Notes: generated by a model from the letters alone, not told the origin. A stretch of DNA of 6,451 nt from Paracoccaceae bacterium (GCA_019090405.1 JAHRVZ010000096.1:1-6451); one strand, 5' to 3'. Numbered from the stretch's first letter, positions 1 to 6,000 are shown. Translations and numbers: made by a program.

Positions 1-206
1 CCGGATTTCAGCCCCAGGTTCAACCCAGCCCGATCAAACCCCGACTTAAAGCCATACAAAGCATCGCCATGCCCAATCGCCTCGCGGATCACTGGGAAAT
101 TATACGCATCACCGCGTGACATGGCGCCAAACACAGCCTCGACAGCGGCAAAGCTGGCCTCAGCCGAAATCAGATCGGCAATCGCCGCCTCAGGTACAAT
201 CCACAT
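1..206 (-). CDS. bhcD: Iminosuccinate reductase BhcD, N-terminal fragment (cut by window edge)
   Basis: Only the first 68 codons are present; the gene continues beyond position 1. The start is ATG at 206, with an AAAGGG-type ribosome binding site about 6 bases upstream. The fragment begins MWIVPEAAIADLI and reaches a 'YGFKSGFDRAGLNLGLKSG' stretch, matching the N-terminus of the ornithine cyclodeaminase/mu-crystallin family (substrate-binding half, before the NAD(P)-binding Rossmann domain, which is outside the window). In the beta-hydroxyaspartate cycle this family member reduces iminosuccinate to L-aspartate, regenerating the amino donor used by BhcA. The assignment leans on position: it is the fourth gene after bhcA, bhcB and bhcC, 36 bases behind bhcC on the same strand. 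An ornithine cyclodeaminase or other imine reductase of the same family is possible from the fragment alone, but unlikely in this context. Confidence 0.85.
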   Translation of the reverse strand, partial: MWIVPEAAIADLISAEASFAAVEAVFGAMSRGDAYNFPVIREAIGHGDALYGFKSGFDRAGLNLGLKS

Positions 207-242
207 AACAGCCCTTTCTTCTATTTGTCTAAGATTCCAGCC

Positions 243-1409
243 TCAGTAGGCTTTGCCACGCGCCGATACCGGCCACAGCGTTTCCACCTTGCCGTCACGC
301 ACACCGACATACCAATCATGCACATTACACGTCGGATCACAGTGCCCCGGTACGAGTTTCAGCTTGTCATTGACCTTTAGAACACCGTCCGGATCGGCTA
401 CGACACCATGTTCATCCGAGCATTTCATATAGGCCACCGCGTCGTCGCGTCCAAACACTGTAGGCAACCCACTGTCCACCGATTGCGCCTTTAGGCCTGC
501 GTCCACAACAGCAATATCCGGTTTTACGTGGCTCATCACCGAGGTCAGGATGAACAGGGCGTTTTCCCATTCTCCCTGATCTATACGGTTGCCATCCTTG
601 TCCAGAATACGACCATAATCGGCATCCATAAACGCATAAGACCCGCATTGCAGTTCGTTATAAACACCCGAATTGCCTTCAAAATAATACGACCCGGTTC
701 CGCCGCCGCCGACAATATCGCACGCAAGCCCCATGGCCTTCAATCCGGCCACAGCATCAGCCACCATCGCGATGGCAATATCCAGCTTTTCCTTGCGATC
801 GTCATAAGCATCCAAATGCTGCATCGCGCCCTGATAGGCCTGAATGCCGGAAAACTTCAGCCCGTCCGCCGCATCAATTGCCTGTGCAATCTCGACCACA
901 GCAGGCGTTGTCGTCACACCGCAACGCCCGGCACCGCAGTCAATTTCGACAATGCACTCGATCTCGGTGCCGTGTTTCACGGCGGCTTTACTCAGGTCGG
1001 CCACATTGGCGATGTCATCCACACAACAGATCGTGCGGGCGCCCAATTTCGGCAACCTTGCCAAACGGTCGATTTTGGCCGGGTCACGCACCTGATTGCT
1101 GACCAGTACGTCTTTGATGCCGCCACGGGCAAAGACTTCGGCTTCGGACACTTTTTGACAGCACACCCCGCAAGACCCGCCAAGACGTTCCTGCAATAAA
1201 GCCACATCAACAGATTTATGCATCTTGCCATGCACCCGGTGACGCACACCCATGGATTTGGCCAAATTACCCATCTTGGTAATGTTGCGTTCCAACGCGT
1301 CCAGATCCAGCACCAGACAGGGCGTCTGAATATCAGCTTCGTTCATGCCGGGCAGGGCTGGTACGTCATAGCCAACTTCAAGGTTGTCGAAATTTGCAGG
1401 GGCATTCAT
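243..1409 (-). CDS. bhcC: Beta-hydroxyaspartate aldolase BhcC
   Basis: A 388-residue cytosolic PLP enzyme of the D-threonine aldolase/alanine racemase-like family (fold type III). In the BHAC it joins glycine and glyoxylate to (2R,3S)-beta-hydroxyaspartate. The N-terminal barrel carries 'RVHGKMHK' (residues 58-65), equivalent to the RPHxKxHK motif of D-threonine aldolases, so K62 is the likely Schiff-base lysine. A glycine-rich VGGGGTGSY segment in the middle should hold the PLP phosphate. Near the C-terminus 'PGHCDPTCNVHD' supplies H356 and D358, matching the His-x-Asp divalent metal site of that family. The frame is open further upstream, but ATG 1409 (MNAPANF) is chosen because AAGGAG lies just before it, and the longer version would run into bhcB. 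It starts 16 bases after the bhcB stop. By sequence alone it could be called a D-threonine aldolase; the neighbours decide the function. Confidence 0.93.
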   Translation of the reverse strand: MNAPANFDNLEVGYDVPALPGMNEADIQTPCLVLDLDALERNITKMGNLAKSMGVRHRVHGKMHKSVDVALLQERLGGSCGVCCQKVSEAEVFARGGIKDVLVSNQVRDPAKIDRLARLPKLGARTICCVDDIANVADLSKAAVKHGTEIECIVEIDCGAGRCGVTTTPAVVEIAQAIDAADGLKFSGIQAYQGAMQHLDAYDDRKEKLDIAIAMVADAVAGLKAMGLACDIVGGGGTGSYYFEGNSGVYNELQCGSYAFMDADYGRILDKDGNRIDQGEWENALFILTSVMSHVKPDIAVVDAGLKAQSVDSGLPTVFGRDDAVAYMKCSDEHGVVADPDGVLKVNDKLKLVPGHCDPTCNVHDWYVGVRDGKVETLWPVSARGKAY

Positions 1410-1425
1410 TGGATAAACTCCTTTA

Positions 1426-2376
1426 TCATTTGGTCCATGGCAGGGCATCCATGTCGACATTGCCACCGGTAATGATGACGCCCACACGTTTGCCGGCAAA
1501 CAGGTCTTTGTTCTTTAGTATTGTCGCCAAAGGCACAGCACTGCTGGCCTCCATCACGGTTTTCATACGCTGCCACGTCAGTTTCATCGCGGCGACGATT
1601 TCCGGGTCACTGGCGGTCAGAATATCGGTGACGTGACGAGACACAAAATGCCAGGTCAAATCTTTTAGCGGCACCTTCAGCCCGTCCGCCACAGTGTCCG
1701 GTGCATCATCGGCAATGATATACCCGGCCTGAAAGCTGCGATAGGCATCATCAGCTTGCTTGGGTTCTGCGGCATAAATCGCCACATCAGGGGCCGCGTT
1801 GGACAAGGCCAGACAGGTGCCGGAAATCATCCCGCCGCCGCCAATAGGGGCAATAACCATGTCCAGACCCGAAACCTGATCAATTAGTTCCAGCGAACAG
1901 GTGCCCTGACCGGCAATCACCCGCGCGTCGTTATAAGGATGCACAAACTCGGCCCCGGTTTTTGCCTGAACCTGCGCAAAGACCTCTTCTCGACTGCTGG
2001 TCGAGGGCTCGCATTCGGTGATCATTCCGCCATAACCGCGCACGGCAGCCTTTTTGGCTTCGGGTGCGGTGCGCGGCATGACCACATGGCACGGAATACC
2101 GCGCCGACCGGCGGCATAACTCAGGCTAAGCGCGTGGTTGCCCGACGAATGCGTTGCAACGCCCTTGGCGGCCAATTCGTCGCTTAACCCAAAGACTGCG
2201 TTTGAGGCACCACGCACTTTGAACGCCCCGGCCTTTTGAAAGTTTTCACACTTAAAGAACAGTTCGGCGCCGGTCAGGTCATCAAAATACGTCGAGGTCA
2301 GAACCGGTGTGCGGTGGATAAAGGGCTTGATGCGGGCGTGCGCGTCCAGAACATCCTGATAGGTGGGGATAATCAT
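1426..2376 (-). CDS. bhcB: Beta-hydroxyaspartate dehydratase BhcB
   Basis: A 316-residue PLP enzyme of the serine/threonine dehydratase-serine racemase family (fold type II). In the BHAC it removes water from beta-hydroxyaspartate to give iminosuccinate. Visible motifs: 'GAFKVRGA' with the Schiff-base lysine K53; 'SSGNHA' (77-82), which contacts the substrate carboxylate and PLP ring; the glycine-rich phosphate loop 'GGGGMISG' (179-186); and 'TGGNVD' (303-308) near the C-terminus. A longer form with a GTG start at 2391 would overlap the bhcA stop as GTGA. ATG 2376 (MIIPTYQDV) is preferred because AGAGG sits about 7 bases before it and family members start near this point. The closest alternative is threo-3-hydroxyaspartate ammonia-lyase, which lets iminosuccinate hydrolyse to oxaloacetate and ammonia. 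The neighbouring bhcD argues that here the imine is kept and reduced. Confidence 0.93.
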   Translation of the reverse strand: MIIPTYQDVLDAHARIKPFIHRTPVLTSTYFDDLTGAELFFKCENFQKAGAFKVRGASNAVFGLSDELAAKGVATHSSGNHALSLSYAAGRRGIPCHVVMPRTAPEAKKAAVRGYGGMITECEPSTSSREEVFAQVQAKTGAEFVHPYNDARVIAGQGTCSLELIDQVSGLDMVIAPIGGGGMISGTCLALSNAAPDVAIYAAEPKQADDAYRSFQAGYIIADDAPDTVADGLKVPLKDLTWHFVSRHVTDILTASDPEIVAAMKLTWQRMKTVMEASSAVPLATILKNKDLFAGKRVGVIITGGNVDMDALPWTK

Positions 2377-2387
2377 GATCGGGCCTC

Positions 2388-3578
2388 TCACGCGGCAAAT
2401 TGCTGCAATTGTTTGGCAGACTGGCGGTAATAATCCTGCGCCGCGGCAACACCTGACCCAAGCCGGATGTCCAGCCCCAGATCAGCCATCACCATTTCAG
2501 CCGTGGCAATTCCGCTTAGGGCCATGACATCGGACATGCTGCCCAGATGGCCGATGCGGAATACCTTGCCTGCAACCTCTCCAAGACCGACACCAAAGGC
2601 GACATTGTATTTTCGGGCGGCAAGGTTGACGATTTCTGTGGCGTCAAATCCTTCGGGCGTTTTGATTGCACTTACAGTGTCAGAATACAGCTCAGGCGAG
2701 ACCGCGCATAACTCCATCCCCCAACTAGCGACGGCTTGCCGAACGCCTTGGGCAATGCGGTGATGACGGGCAAAGACGTTGTCCAGTCCTTCGCCTAGCA
2801 ACATTTCACAGCCCAGTTTCAGACCGTTCATCAGGCCAACAGGGGGCGTATAGGGATAAGCGTTGTTGGCATAGCCCTTTTCCATGTCCCGCACATCAAA
2901 GTACACTCGGTTCAAAGCCGCATCGCCACGCGCAGCCATCGCTTTTTCGCTGAACCCAAGGATGCCCAGACCGGCAGGTAACATGAACCCTTTTTGCGAT
3001 CCGGTGACGGCGACATCGACGCCCCAGTCATCAAACTGAAAATCCATCGACCCGATCGAGCTGACCCCATCAACAAACAACAATGCCGGATGCACCGCCC
3101 GGTCCATCGCCTTACGGATCGCACCAATATCAGAAACAACGCCGGTTGCGGTTTCGTTATGCGTGGCCAGAACCGCTTTGATCCGGTGATCGGTGTCTGC
3201 GGCCAGTATTTCGCCGTAACGATCCGCTGAAATACCCTCGCCCCAGGGCGTTTGCACAACTTCGACACTCAGACCAAGCCGTTGACACATATCAATCCAA
3301 CGATGCGAAAACATGCCATTGCGCGCCACCAGAACATGATCGCCGGGCGACAATGTATTGGTCAGCGCTGTCTCCCAGCCCCCGGTGCCCGAAGACGGAA
3401 AGATAAACACTTCGGCAGATGTACTTTTGAGAACCTGCTGAACGCCCGCGCGGGCCGGATGCAGAATGTTGCCAAACGCCGCCGAGCGGTGGTCAATCGT
3501 TGCCATGTCGCAGGCTTTGCGAATCTCGTCCGGTATGTTGGTCGGGCCGGGAATGAACACGGGGTTCTGGGTAGTCAT
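2388..3578 (-). CDS. bhcA: L-aspartate:glyoxylate aminotransferase BhcA
   Basis: A 396-residue class V aminotransferase (fold type I PLP, serine-glyoxylate/alanine-glyoxylate aminotransferase group). In the BHAC it transfers the amino group of aspartate to glyoxylate, making glycine and oxaloacetate; the oxaloacetate is the net product of the cycle. The N-terminus 'FIPGPTNIP' (8-16) is the usual substrate-loop start of the group. 'SSGTGGWE' (62-69) binds the PLP phosphate. 'FVDGVSSIG' (168-176) contains D170, which pairs with the PLP nitrogen. 'TGSQKGFMLP' (192-201) contains the Schiff-base lysine K196. ATG 3578 follows an AGGAGA ribosome binding site at about 6 bases. It is the first gene of the operon, 11 bases ahead of bhcB, and divergent from bhcR. 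Sequence alone could not exclude serine-glyoxylate aminotransferase; the complete bhc context can. Confidence 0.93.
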   Translation of the reverse strand: MTTQNPVFIPGPTNIPDEIRKACDMATIDHRSAAFGNILHPARAGVQQVLKSTSAEVFIFPSSGTGGWETALTNTLSPGDHVLVARNGMFSHRWIDMCQRLGLSVEVVQTPWGEGISADRYGEILAADTDHRIKAVLATHNETATGVVSDIGAIRKAMDRAVHPALLFVDGVSSIGSMDFQFDDWGVDVAVTGSQKGFMLPAGLGILGFSEKAMAARGDAALNRVYFDVRDMEKGYANNAYPYTPPVGLMNGLKLGCEMLLGEGLDNVFARHHRIAQGVRQAVASWGMELCAVSPELYSDTVSAIKTPEGFDATEIVNLAARKYNVAFGVGLGEVAGKVFRIGHLGSMSDVMALSGIATAEMVMADLGLDIRLGSGVAAAQDYYRQSAKQLQQFAA

Positions 3579-3580
3579 AG

Positions 3581-3616
3581 CTGTCTCCTGTCGTTGCTTG
3601 CAACCAGATTAGACAG
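3581..3616. promoter_or_regulatory. Dyad I: nested inverted repeat next to the bhcA start
   Basis: CTGTCT (3581-3586) and AGACAG (3611-3616) are perfect inverted copies. GTTGC (3593-3597) and GCAAC (3600-3604) form a second perfect pair. Both pairs share the same centre (between 3598 and 3599), so this is one 36-bp dyad rather than two chance repeats. It covers the bhcA ribosome binding site and probably its transcription start. It may be an operator for BhcR or a hairpin in the bhcA leader; in RNA form the outer arm AGACAG abuts the AGGAG. Function is inferred from symmetry and position only. Confidence 0.4.
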
Positions 3617-3634
3617 TGACAATCGTACTCGCAA
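3608..3634 (-). promoter_or_regulatory. Weak candidate bhcA promoter
   Basis: Read on the minus strand, TCTAAT (3613-3608) matches the -10 consensus in five of six bases. TTGCGA (3634-3629) could be a -35 element, but the spacing is only 15 bases. A transcript would start near 3601, about 23 bases before the bhcA ATG. A poor -35 fits a promoter that needs an activator. Dyad II would then be centred near -41. No stronger promoter was seen in this spacer for bhcA. Confidence 0.3.
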
Positions 3635-3666
3635 TTATTTCGAAAATTCGTGATTTCTCAATTGTC
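3618..3666. promoter_or_regulatory. Dyad II: candidate BhcR operator
   Basis: GACAAT (3618-3623) and ATTGTC (3661-3666) are perfect inverted copies centred at 3642. The centre is occupied by the perfect palindrome TTTCGAAA (3638-3645, centre 3641.5), itself overlapping CGAAAATTCG (3641-3650). The near-coincident centres give a 49-bp dyad that lies immediately beside Dyad I and between the two divergent genes. IclR-family operators are commonly AT-rich inverted repeats with TTTC/GAAA-like half-sites, so this is the best BhcR operator candidate. Binding is not shown by the sequence. Confidence 0.45.
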
Positions 3667-3683
3667 CCGGTGAAACATAAGTA

Positions 3684-3712
3684 TTTACAGGATGTTACAT
3701 TTTTCATATTAT
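3684..3712 (+). promoter_or_regulatory. Sigma70-like promoter of bhcR
   Basis: TTTACA (3684-3689, five of six to consensus) and TATTAT (3707-3712, five of six) are separated by exactly 17 bases, in a strongly AT-rich stretch. Transcription would start near 3719, about 26 bases before the bhcR ATG. Dyad II lies upstream of this promoter, so a bound regulator there would not directly block the -35/-10 region. Confidence 0.55.
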
Positions 3713-3744
3713 AAAATAGTTTTTCATTTTGGTAAAAATATCCA

Positions 3745-4575
3745 ATGCCTGACCTCAAACCCACACACCAACCTAAACGACGTGCGCGCGGTCGCCCGCG
3801 GGATTGGCACGACAAGACTGACCAGAACACGATCAAATCGCTTGATCGTGCCATCGTCGTTTTACAACGGTTGGGCGAGATAGGTGGCGCGACTTTGTCG
3901 GGTCTGGCGTCTGATCTGAGCCAATCCCCGGCCACGGTGTACCGTGTGCTGATTACATTTGAGGGGCGCGGTTTGGTCGAATTTGACGAGGCGGCGCAGG
4001 TCTGGAATGTCGGCGCCGGCGCCTATCTGATCGGCGCTCATTTCCTGCGCCGCACCAGCCTTGTGGACCGTGCCCGCCCGATACTGCGACAGTTGATGCA
4101 GGCGACCGGGGAAACCGCCAATCTGGGCATCGAAAAAGATGCAGAGGTGCTCTTTGTCAGTCAGGTCGAAACCCATTCCAATATCCGCGCCTTTTTCCCA
4201 CCCGGCAGCTTGTCCGAAATGCACGCCTCCGGCATTGGCAAGGCGCTGCTTGCGTTTATGCCGCAAGATCGAAGGGAAACCATTTTGTCAGGGCGTGGTT
4301 TGACACGTTACACCGATCAAACACTTACGGATCGCGCAGCCCTTGATCAGGATCTGGCCAGTAGCCGGGCGCGTGGCTATGCAGTGGATGCGGACGAGAA
4401 AACGCAGGGCATGCGCTGTATTGCGGCGCCGGTTTATGGGGCATTTGGCGAGGCCGTCGCCGGATTGTCTGTTTCAGGTCCGACCAGCCGCATTACAGAC
4501 AGCGCCATTCCCCGACTTGCAGAATATGTGACGGACGCCGCGCGGCAATTGTCAGCAGCAATAGGCGCTGGCTAG
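3745..4575 (+). CDS. bhcR: IclR-family transcriptional regulator BhcR of the BHAC operon
   Basis: A 276-residue cytosolic DNA-binding protein. Residues 1-28 form a basic tail containing 'RARGRPRDWHDKT'. Residues about 32-80 are the winged helix-turn-helix, with the recognition region 'SPATVYRVLITFEGRGLV' (61-78). From about 95 to the end is the IclR effector-binding domain, including 'EMHASGIGKALLA' and 'MRCIAAPVYG'. ATG 3745 is the first possible start because an in-frame TAA lies at 3733. The ribosome binding site is weak. It is divergent from bhcA, as in the characterised Paracoccus cluster, where BhcR controls the bhc genes and glyoxylate changes its DNA binding. The effector here is therefore probably glyoxylate, by homology. 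It converges on the lipoprotein gene with only 7 bases between stops and no convincing terminator. Confidence 0.92.
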   Translation: MPDLKPTHQPKRRARGRPRDWHDKTDQNTIKSLDRAIVVLQRLGEIGGATLSGLASDLSQSPATVYRVLITFEGRGLVEFDEAAQVWNVGAGAYLIGAHFLRRTSLVDRARPILRQLMQATGETANLGIEKDAEVLFVSQVETHSNIRAFFPPGSLSEMHASGIGKALLAFMPQDRRETILSGRGLTRYTDQTLTDRAALDQDLASSRARGYAVDADEKTQGMRCIAAPVYGAFGEAVAGLSVSGPTSRITDSAIPRLAEYVTDAARQLSAAIGAG

Positions 4576-4582
4576 GCTGGCT

Positions 4583-4930
4583 TTAGCCTTCAGACTTGTT
4601 GGTGCAGGCCACGTCAGCGTAAAACACATCTGAAACATTCTTATAAAGCGAATTTCGAACCACTTTGCACCCGGTGGATTGTTCAATCGCGCGAGTCGCC
4701 TGAATGGATTTGCGCATTGCAGGCCGCCCAAAGGGGTTCAGATTGTTATTGTCCTGAATGGCCCGGATCGAGTTCAGGTCTTCGGAGTTGTGTGAAATTT
4801 GCCATGAGCGGCCCATATATGTGGTTTGGACGTCATTTCCCCAGGTTTTATCCGTAAACAGCAAATTTGGATCGTAGTCCGCGCAACCTGCGGCGCCCAG
4901 TAAAACTGCTAACAATGCCATTTTCTTCAT
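4583..4930 (-). CDS. Small predicted lipoprotein, function unknown
   Basis: A 115-residue protein that I do not recognise. It starts MKKMALLAVLLGAAGC: two lysines, a short hydrophobic segment and a lipobox-like AAGC, so it is likely cut before C16, lipidated and anchored in an envelope membrane. The mature part is about 100 residues, polar, with no further membrane segment. It has a Trp/Tyr-containing stretch, an Asn-rich patch (DNNNLNPFG), and two more cysteines in 'STGCKVV' and 'DVACTN' that could form a disulphide. The ATG at 4930 has GGAG about 8 bases upstream. It lies 94 bases behind the ureidoglycine aminohydrolase gene on the same strand, with a complex inverted-repeat region between, so co-transcription is uncertain. 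There is no sequence link to glyoxylate or purine metabolism. Confidence 0.8.
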   Translation of the reverse strand: MKKMALLAVLLGAAGCADYDPNLLFTDKTWGNDVQTTYMGRSWQISHNSEDLNSIRAIQDNNNLNPFGRPAMRKSIQATRAIEQSTGCKVVRNSLYKNVSDVFYADVACTNKSEG

Positions 4931-4964
4931 ATTTGCGCTCCGCCCTGCGAGGGTTGGTTTCCTT

Positions 4965-5001
4965 AGTCCCGGACTTTGCCACTTTGACGGGTAAAAAGTC
5001 C
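4965..5001 (-). repeat. Overlapping inverted repeats (alternative hairpins) between allE and the lipoprotein gene
   Basis: Read on the minus strand, four short segments occur in order: GGACTTT (5001-4995), CAAAGT (4986-4981), CAAAGTCC (4978-4971) and GGACT (4969-4965, read as its complement partner AGTCC on the plus strand). Segment 1 can pair with segment 2 (5 bp) or segment 3 (7 bp), and segment 3 can instead pair with segment 4 (5 bp around a single base). These structures exclude one another. No T tract follows, so this is not a classical intrinsic terminator. It may be a leader structure of the lipoprotein mRNA or a processing site. Confidence 0.35.
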
Positions 5002-5024
5002 AGACCAGATCGGTGTTTCACGAT

Positions 5025-5843
5025 CTAAAGCGGCATATGCCGGTTCACATCCTTATAAAGCAAATATCTGAACGGTCCGGGTCCACCTGCATAACATGCC
5101 TGCGGGCAAAAGGCGCGCAGCCACATGTAATCTCCGGCCTCGACTTCGACCCAATCACGATTAAGTCGGTAGACAGCTTTGCCCTCAAGCACATAAAGCC
5201 CGTGTTCCATCACGTGCGTCTCGGCAAACGGAATCACACCTCCGGGCTGAAAAGTCACAATCGTCACATGCATGTCATGGCGCATGTCCGCAGGGTCCAC
5301 GAACCGCGTTGTGGCCCAACGCCCCTCTGTGTCGGGCATAACAACAGGGTCGATATCGGTCTCGTTGGTTATCAAGACCTCGGGTGCTGTAATCCCGTCA
5401 ACGGCGACATAGGCTTTGCGTATCCAGTGAAATCGCGCGGTGCTGTCACTGTTGTTGCGAAGCGTCCAACTGGCCCCCGCCGGGATATAGGCATATCCGC
5501 CGGGGCCAAGGTCATGGCTATTGCCACCAATGGTCAGTTGCACAGTCCCCTCGACCACGAACAAAACACCTTGTGCATTGCCGTCGGTTTCAGGGCGATC
5601 GCTTCCTCCACCGGGTTGGACCTCCATGATGTATTGCGAAAAGGTTTCGGCAAATCCACTTAGTGGACGGGACAGAACCCATAGCCGCGTGCGATCCCAG
5701 AACGGTAGCGCACTGGTCACGATATCACGCATAGAGCCTTTGGGAATCACGGCGTAAGCCTCGGTGAACATCGCCCGGTCGGTCATTATCTGATCCTGTC
5801 CCGGATGCCCTCCTTGGGGGGCGTAATATGTGCGGTTGGTCAT
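5025..5843 (-). CDS. allE: (S)-ureidoglycine aminohydrolase (bicupin, AllE/UGHY family)
   Basis: A 272-residue protein of about the usual family length (E. coli AllE is 261). It converts (S)-ureidoglycine, formed from allantoate, into (S)-ureidoglycolate and ammonia; ureidoglycolate is later split to glyoxylate and urea. The N-terminal cupin covers about 65-145 ('PGGGSDRPETDGNAQGVLFV'). The C-terminal catalytic cupin covers about 190-265. In it, 'ETHVMEHGLY' gives E208, H210 and H214, and 'CPQACY' gives Q248. The spacing (0, +2, +6, +40) is identical to the Mn2+ ligands known from the plant enzyme (E235, H237, H241, Q275), so the active site is intact. ATG 5843 has AGGA about 8 bases upstream. 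No signal peptide is seen (plant homologues are in the ER; bacterial ones are cytosolic). No other allantoin gene lies within the window. Confidence 0.92.
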   Translation of the reverse strand: MTNRTYYAPQGGHPGQDQIMTDRAMFTEAYAVIPKGSMRDIVTSALPFWDRTRLWVLSRPLSGFAETFSQYIMEVQPGGGSDRPETDGNAQGVLFVVEGTVQLTIGGNSHDLGPGGYAYIPAGASWTLRNNSDSTARFHWIRKAYVAVDGITAPEVLITNETDIDPVVMPDTEGRWATTRFVDPADMRHDMHVTIVTFQPGGVIPFAETHVMEHGLYVLEGKAVYRLNRDWVEVEAGDYMWLRAFCPQACYAGGPGPFRYLLYKDVNRHMPL

Positions 5844-5914
5844 GGGGTTTCCTGCAGTTCATTGCGTTTGGTCAGGTGGACTATGACGCGTGCTGCAAAG
5901 CTATTGCTAGACAT

Positions 5915-5945
5915 GGCGGGATAACAGGTTTATTCGCCTTTTTTT
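5915..5945 (+). terminator. Terminator-like hairpin with T tract, no obvious gene served
   Basis: On the plus strand GGCG (5915-5918) pairs with CGCC (5935-5938), followed inward by a G-T pair with one bulge and ATAA/TTAT (5921-5924/5930-5933), leaving a CAGGT loop. Seven T residues follow directly (5939-5945). This is the layout of a Rho-independent terminator, though with a modest stem. The nearest plus-strand gene upstream is bhcR, ending 1.3 kb away, and the next plus-strand gene begins 99 bases downstream. It could end read-through or antisense RNA running across allE, or a small unrecognised transcript. Confidence 0.4.
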
Positions 5946-5972
5946 GAAAATGTGCTTTCCGTACATGTTGCT

Positions 5973-6000
5973 TTGCCAGATGCCGGGACAATGGTACTGT
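5973..6000 (+). promoter_or_regulatory. Weak candidate promoter for the secreted-protein gene
   Basis: TTGCCA (5973-5978) and TACTGT (5995-6000) are separated by 16 bases. The second element is preceded by TGG, giving an extended -10 form (TG-N-TACTGT). Both hexamers are imperfect, with TACTGT keeping only the key first, second and last bases. A start near 6007 would give a leader of about 38 bases. Confidence 0.22.

Noticed and set aside
528..1199. Long plus-strand open frame opposite bhcC
   Set aside because: It is antisense to a well-supported gene, its product resembles no known family, and it has no sensible ribosome binding site. It is a by-product of codon bias.
1410..1499. 30-residue N-terminal extension of bhcC
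   Set aside because: It would overlap the end of bhcB by more than 70 bases, has no family resemblance, and a strong AAGGAG lies directly before ATG 1409.
2377..2391. GTG start of bhcB at 2391, overlapping the bhcA stop as GTGA
   Set aside because: The overlap is typical of coupled genes, but an AGAGG ribosome binding site at proper spacing precedes ATG 2376, and the protein from 2376 begins like the family. The longer start would place that site inside the coding region.
4570..4588. GGCTA/TAGCC hairpin between the convergent bhcR and lipoprotein genes as a bidirectional terminator
   Set aside because: Only a 5-bp stem with a 9-base loop, and no T tract on either strand.
5013..5663. Long plus-strand open frame opposite allE
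   Set aside because: It lies wholly within the reverse complement of a gene with an intact active site, and its product is not recognisable.
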